Source: Cepaea nemoralis (Eukaryota > Mollusca > Gastropoda > Stylommatophora > Helicidae). Taken from it: a DNA stretch of 64,000 nt. This document shows, in pieces, positions 58,401-64,000 of this stretch. The stretch covers positions 12,501 through 76,500 of the forward strand of contig JACEFZ010001418.1 of NCBI GenBank assembly GCA_014155875.1. The letters are read 5' to 3'. A model generated the notes under the pieces. It ran no database searches and was not told the DNA's origin. It saw only the letters and a program-made list of their open reading frames with translations. The number at the start of each line of letters is the position of its first letter. The first letter of the stretch is position 1. A program made the position numbers and the translations under genes.

Positions 58401-61400
58401 CTTCTGCTGCCGTATCTTTTTTCTGTTCTTCCTCTTTTTCTGCTCCTGCTATTGTTCTGCCCTTTTCTGCTGCCTGTTTGTTTTGTCTGCTGCCTGTGTT
58501 TTGTATCTGTCTGCTGCCTGTATCTTGTATCTGTCTGCTGCCTGTATCTTGTATCTGTCTGCTGCCTGTATCTGTCTGGCCCTGTTCTTTTCTGCTGTCC
58601 TTATCTTGTATCTGTCTGTGCCTGTTCTTTATCTGCTGCTGCCTGTTCTGTCTGCTGCCTGTTCTTGTATCTGTCTGCTCCTTCTCTGGCTTCCTTTTTC
58701 TGTATCTTCTGCTGTATTTGTTCTGTCTGCTCCCGTTTGTATCTGTCTGTCCCGTATCTGTCTCTGCTTCCCGTATCTGTCTGCTGCCTGTATCTTCTCT
58801 CCCGTCTTTTTTCTGTCCTGTCCTTTTTTTTGCCTGCCTTTTCTCTGCCTGTATCTTGTCTGTCTGCTGCCTGTATCTTTTTTCTTTCCCTTTTTTTTCT
58901 CCTGCCTGTATCTTCTCTGCCTGTGTCTTGTCTGTCTGCTTTTATCTGTTCTGCTGTATTGTTCTTCTGCTCCTGTATCTTCTCTCCCTTTTTTGTATCT
59001 TCTCTGTTCTGTATCTATCTGCTGCCTGTATCTTGTCTTTGTCTGCCCCTTTTCTGTCTGCTGCCTGTATCTTCTTCTGTATCTGCTCTCCTGTTTCTGT
59101 TTCCCCCGTTCTTTGTTCCCGCCTGTATCTTCTCCTGTTCTGTCTGTCCTGTATCTATCTGCTACCTGTATCTGTCTGCTACCTGTATCTGTCTGCTCCT
59201 TTTCTGCCCTTTTATTCTGCTGCCTGTTCTTGCTTTGTCTGCGCCTGTATGTCTGCTGCCTGTATCTGTTGCTTCCTGTATCTGTTCTCTTTCTTCTGCT
59301 GCCTGTCTGTTTTGCTGCCTGTTCTTCTGCTGCCTGTTCTGCTGCTGTTTCTTCTTCCTTCCCGTTGCTCCTGTTCTTTCTGTCCTGTATCTTCTCTGCC
59401 TGTTTTATCTGCTGCTGCCGTTGTCTGCTGCCTTTTTTTTTTCCTGTATCTTTCTGCTGCCTGTTTTTCTTGTACCCGTCCCCCTCTACCTTTCTTGCTG
59501 CCCGTATCTTGTTGCTGCCTCTTTCTGCTGCCTGTATTCTTGTATCTGCTGCCTGTATCTTTATCCTGCCTGTTTGTCTGTCCTGTATCTTGTTTTGCCT
59601 GTTGCTGCTGCCTGTATCTGCCTGTTGTCTGCTGCCTGTTCTTCTGTCCTGTCTTCTGCTGCCTTTCTTCCCGGTTTTTCCTTGCCTGTTCTGCCTGTAT
59701 CTGTCTGCTCCTGTATTTCTGCTGCCTGTTTGTGCTCCTGTATCTGTCTGCTGCCTGTTCTTCTGCTGCCTGCTGTCTGCTGCCTGTATTCTGCTGCCTG
59801 TATGCTGCTGCCTGTATCTTGCCCGGTTTTCTGCTGCTGTTTTCCTCCTGTATTCTGTCTGCTGCCTGATCTGCTGCTGCCTGTATCTCTGCTGCCTTTT
59901 TCTGCTGCCTGTATCTTCTGCTCCTGTATCTTTCTTCTGTATCTTCTGTGCCCTTTTCTTTCTGCTCCTATCTTTCTGCCTGTATCTTCTCTGCCTGTAT
60001 CTGTCTGCTGCCTGTAGCTGTCTCTGCCTGTATCTGTCTGCTGACTGTATCTGTCTGCTGCCTGTATCTGTCTGATAGCGTGTATCTGTCTGCTGCCTGT
60101 AGTCCTGTCTGCTGCCTGTGATCTGGTCTGCTGACTGTGTCTGTATGCTGCTGTATCTTGTCTGCTGCCTGTTCTGTCTGCTGACCTGGTCTGTCTGCTG
60201 CCTGTATCTGTCTGCTGCCTGTATCTGTCTGCTGCCTGTATCTTATCTGCTGCCTGTATCTTGTATCTGTCTGCTGCCTGTATCTTGTATCTGTCTGCTG
60301 CCTGTATCTGTCTGCTGCCTGTATCTGTCTGCTGCCTGTATCTGTCTGCTGCCTGTATCTGTCTGCTGCCTGTATCTGTCTGCTGCCTGTATCTATCTGC
60401 TGCCTGTATCTGTCTGCTGCCTGTATCTGTCTGCTGCCTGTATCTATCTGCTGCCTGTATCTGTCTGCTGCCTGTATCTTGTATCTGCTGCCTGTATCTG
60501 TCTGCTGCCTGTATCTATCTGCTGCCTGTATGGTCTGCTGCCTGTATCTTGTATCTGCTGCCTGTATCTGTCTGCTGCCTGTATCTTATCTGCTGCCTGT
60601 ATCTTGTATCTGCTGCCTGTATCTATCTGCTGCCTGTATCTGTCTGCTGCCTGTATGTCTGCTGCGTTATCTATCTCCCGTTTTGTCTGCTGCCTGTATG
60701 TCTGGCCTGTATCTTTGCTCCCGTTCTGCTGCTGCTGTTTTCTGCTCCTGTATGTCTGCTGCCTGTCTTTGCTGCCTGTCTTGTCTGCTCCCTTTTTCTG
60801 GCCCCCTGTATCTTCTGCTGCCTGTCTTTTCTGCCTTTTGTTTTCTGCTCTATCTGTTCCTGATTTTGCTGCCTGTTTGTCTGTCCTGTATCTTTCTGTC
60901 CTGTTTTCTGCTCCTGTTTTCTGCTGCCTGGTTTTCTGCCTGTATTTCTCTGCCTGTTCTTTGCTTGCCTGTATGCTGCTGCCTGTTCTGTCCCGGTACT
61001 GTCTGCTGCCTGTATTGTCCTGCCTGTCTTTCTCCCGCCTTCTGCCCGTTCTGTCTGCCTGCTGTCTGCCTGTCTGCTGCCCGCCCGTCTCTGCCCGTTC
61101 TTTTCTGCCTGTCTTTTATCTGCTGCCTGTATCTTTCTGCTCCTGCTTTCTCTGCCTGTTGTCTGCTGCCTGTATCTGCTGCCTGTATCTTCTGCTCCTG
61201 TATCTTGTCTGTGCCTGTATCTTCTGTGCCTGTTTTCTGTCTGTTCCTGTCTCTGCCTGTCTGTCTCTGCCTGTTCCGCTGCCTGTTCTTTGCTGCCTGT
61301 TCTTCTCTGCCTGTATCTGCTGCTCCTTTTATCTCTGCCTGTATCTGTATCTGCTGCCCCGTATCTTCTGCTGCCTGTATCTTGTTGCTGCCTGTATGTC

Positions 61401-62650
61401 TGCTGCCTGTATCTGTCTGCTGCCTGTATCTGTCTGCTGCCTGTATCTGTCTGCTGCCTGTATCTTGTATCTGCTGCCTGTATGTCTGCTGCCTGTATGT
61501 CTGCTGCCTGTATCTTTCTGCTGCCTGTATCTTGTATCTGCTGCCTGTATGTCTGCTGCCTGTATCTGTCTGCTCCCGTATGTTTGCTGCCCGTATCTGT
61601 GCCTGTATTTGATCTGCTGCCTGTATGTCTGCTGCCTGTTTTCTGCTGCCTGTATTTTTCTTCCTGTTTCTGCTCCTGTATTGTCTGCTGTTTTCTGTCC
61701 TTCTGTCTGTCCTGTTTTCTGTCCTGTATCTGTCTGCTGCCTGTATCTATCTGCTGTTTGTCTGCTGCTGTATTTTGTGCCTTATCTATCTGCTGCCTGT
61801 ATGTCTGTGCCTGTATTTCCTGTCTGTATCTGTCTGCTCCTGTATCTGTCCCGCTGGGATTCCTCCGTATCTGTCTGCTCCGTATCTATCTGCTGCCTGT
61901 ATCTATCTGCTGCCTGTATCTGTCTGCTGCCTGTATCTATCTGCTGCCTGTATCTATCTGCTGCCTGTATCTATCTGCTGCCTGTATGTCTGCTGCCTGT
62001 ATCTGTCTGCTGCCTGTATCTGTCTGCTGCCTGTATGTCTGCTGCCTGGTATCTATCTGCTGCCTGCTATCTGCTGCTTGTATCTTGTCTGCTGCCTGTA
62101 TCTTTCTGCTGCCTATTTTTCTGCTGCCTGTTCTTCTGCTCCTTTCTTTCTGCTGCCTGTATCTTTATCTGCTGCCTGATCTTGCTGCCTTATCTTTCTG
62201 CTGCCTGTATCTTGTCTGCTCTGTTCTTTTCCTGCCTGTATCTATCTGCTGCCTGTATCTTGTTTTCTTCCCGTATCTTTCTCCCGTATCTTGTCTGCTG
62301 CCTGTTTTGTCTGCTGCCTATCTGTTGCTGCTGTTTTCTGCTGCCTGTATCTGTCTGCTGCCTGTTGTCTCTGCCTGTTCTTTTTTTCTGCCTTTTCTGC
62401 TGCCTTCTTGTATCTCTGCCTGTATCTATTGCTGCCTGTATTTCTGCCCCGTATCTGTTTCTGCCTGTATCTGTCTGCTGCCTGTATCTGTCTGCTGCCT
62501 TTTCTGGCCTGTATCTGTCTGCTGCCTGTATGTCTGCTGCCTGTATTTTCTGCCTTCTTCTGCTGTTTTATCTGTCTGGGCCCTTTTTTTCCTGTCTGCT
62601 GCCGTTTTCTGCTGCCTTTTATTGTCTGCTGCCGTTTTGTCTGCTGTTTT
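52498..62650. repeat. Minisatellite Q in intron 6 (17/24-bp units), about 10 kb
   Basis: Starts within a few bases of the exon 6 donor. The clean core is TCTGCTGCCTGTATCTG with or without an inserted TTGTATC. Cleanest parts are 53100-53800, 57700-58260, 60200-60660 and 61370-61560. Between them (notably 53930-57700 and 58260-60000) the units dissolve into T runs, CCCG and missing bases. The plus strand is pyrimidine-rich with few stops, so open frames up to about 1750 codons appear in all three frames; they read as Cys/Leu/Ser repeats and are not genes. Confidence 0.93.
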
Positions 62651-62800
62651 ATTTCTCTGGCCCTTTTCTTTGCTGTTTTATTTCTTGCTTTATTTGTTTA
62701 TCCTGGCTTTTTCTCTTTTTATTTGTCCCAAATTTTTTGCCCCTGGTTTGGGTTTCCTATTGTATGCTGCCCATTTTCTTTGCCTGATTATTTCACTGCT
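62651..62800 (+). other. T-rich transition between arrays
   Basis: About 150 bp of T-rich sequence (for example TTTGTCCCAAATTTTTTGCC) with no clear unit. Confidence 0.4.
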
Positions 62801-64000
62801 GTTGTTTCTGCTGTTGTTTTCTGGTTCTGTCTTTGTCGCTGGCTTTTTGTCCTTTTTGCTGCCTGTCTGCTGTGCCTTTGTTCCCCCTGTCTGGTTTGCT
62901 GCCTTTTTGTCCTGTTTTTTTTTCCCGTTTCTGTTCTGTACTGTTGCTGGTTTCTGTCCTGCTGTTGCTGTCTGTCCTGGTTTTTGCTGCTGTCTTGTTT
63001 GTCTTTCTGTCTTTCCCGTACTTTCTGCCCGTTTTCTGCTGCTGTATTGCTGGTGTTTTATTTGCTGGCTTTTGCTGTCCTATTTGTACTTTGGCTGTTG
63101 CCCGCATGCTGCTGTTTTTGTCGCTGTTGTCTGTTGCTGTGTTGGGTGCCTGTCTGGCTGTTGTACTGTCCTGCTGTTGTTGCTGGCGCTGTTGCTGCGG
63201 CCTGCTGTTTCTGTATGTCGCTGGCTGTTGTGGTTGTTTTGCTGTTCTGCCTTTGGCTGTGTTTTGTTTCCCGTCGCTGGTTGTGCGTTTTGTTGCTGCT
63301 ACTGTTATGTTGTTGCACTGTCACTGGCTGTTGTTGCTGTACTGTCACTGGCGACTGTTGCTGTACTGTCGCTGGCGACTGTTGCTGTACTGTTGCTGGC
63401 TGTTGCTGCACTGTTGCTGGCTGTTGTTGCTGTACTGTCGATGGCTGTCGTTGTGTTCTCACTGACTGTTGCTGTACTGTCGCTGGCTGTTGCTGTACTG
63501 TCGCTGGCTGTTGCTGTACTGTCACTGGCTGTTGCTTTACTGTCACTGGCTGTTATTGTGCTGTTGCTGGCTATTGCTTCACTGGCTGTTGTTGCTGCAC
63601 TGTCGATGGCTGTTGATGTACTGTTGCTGCACTGTCACTGGCTGTTGTTGCTGCACTGTCACTGGCTGTTATTGTGCTGTTGCTGCACTGTCACTGGCTG
63701 TTGCTGCACTGTTGATGGCTGTTGCTGCACTGTCGATGGCTGTTGTTGCTGCACTGCGCTGGCTGTTGTTAATGCACTGTCGCTGGCGACTGTTGCTGTA
63801 CTGTCACTGGCTGTTGTTGCTGTACTGTCACTGGCTGTTGCTACTGTGTTGTCGCTGGCTGTTGCTACTGTGTTGTTGCTGTGTTGTTGCTGTGCTGTTG
63901 CCAACTGTTCTTGCTGTGCTGTTGCCAACTGTTGTTGCTCTGCTGTCGCTGGCTGTTGTTCCTGTGTTGTCACTATCTTTTGTTGCTGGACTGTTGCTGG
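62801..64000. repeat. Minisatellite R (CTG/TTG-rich, about 21-bp units)
   Basis: Clean from about 63300 to the end, with GGCTGTTGCTGTACTGTC and variants (GTCACTGG, GTCGCTGG, TTGATGG). The first 500 bp are degraded. It runs off the window edge. Frames reading Cys-rich on plus and Gln/Thr-rich (VQQQPATVQQQ) on minus are repeat artefacts. Confidence 0.9.

Noticed and set aside
54811..60075. Open frame of about 1750 codons and similar ones in 52447-63616
   Set aside because: All three plus frames are open because the TCTGC/TGTATC repeat lacks stops. The translations are Cys/Leu/Ser repeats, and no start or conserved part is seen.
63058..63973. Gln-rich minus-strand frames (VQQQPATVQQQ)
   Set aside because: Antisense of the CTG/TTG-rich array; no single-copy sequence, start signal or splice site supports a gene.

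Overview
The window is animal nuclear DNA. It has exons with GT/AG splice sites, a Ty3/gypsy-type LTR retrotransposon, a LINE, mariner, hAT and SINE debris, and a great deal of minisatellite. Nothing identifies the species. The transposon mix fits a marine invertebrate, perhaps a mollusc or other lophotrochozoan, but that is only a guess. No rRNA, tRNA gene, CRISPR array or bacterial-type operon was seen.

Left third (1-16850), transposons in minisatellites. A 27/32-bp minisatellite (1-48 and 409-3429) carries a hAT-type MITE (49-408). Next comes a long non-coding repeat (copy A, from 3430). A 30-bp minisatellite (6851-7258) was then split by a 9-kb LTR retrotransposon on the minus strand (7259-16319, 5-bp target duplication CCTCA). 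The array resumes at 16320. The retrotransposon has decayed gag and pol. Its pol has the integrase tail before the reverse transcriptase, as in Gmr1-type elements, and the integrase core is missing. A second copy of the non-coding repeat (copy B, 7643-10997, target duplication GTACT) sits inside its 3' LTR.

Right three quarters (about 17000-64000), one plus-strand gene. Six exons (17058-17390, 21480-21598, 23462-23595, 33296-33452, 47833-50196, 52397-52491) join in a single open frame with matching phases at all five junctions. They give about 1067 codons, incomplete at the 3' end and perhaps at the 5' end. I do not recognise the protein. It is acidic and Ser/Thr/Pro-rich, with proline-directed basic motifs, a Cys cluster and two KEN motifs, which hints at a nuclear or cell-cycle role without showing it. 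The introns are almost entirely minisatellite, each with its own families (units of 17 to 52 bp, arrays up to about 10 kb). Intron 3 also holds a broken LINE with a SINE in it and a split mariner.

The most notable signal is that the arrays around exons 3 and 4 are built from those exons' own splice junctions. Upstream of exon 4 the 3' splice site is repeated about 18 times in 45-bp units, and the last three extra copies are in frame with the exon. Downstream, its 5' splice site is repeated in units of about 52 bp. The many long open frames across the arrays (some over 1000 codons) are by-products of stop-free repeats and are not annotated as genes.
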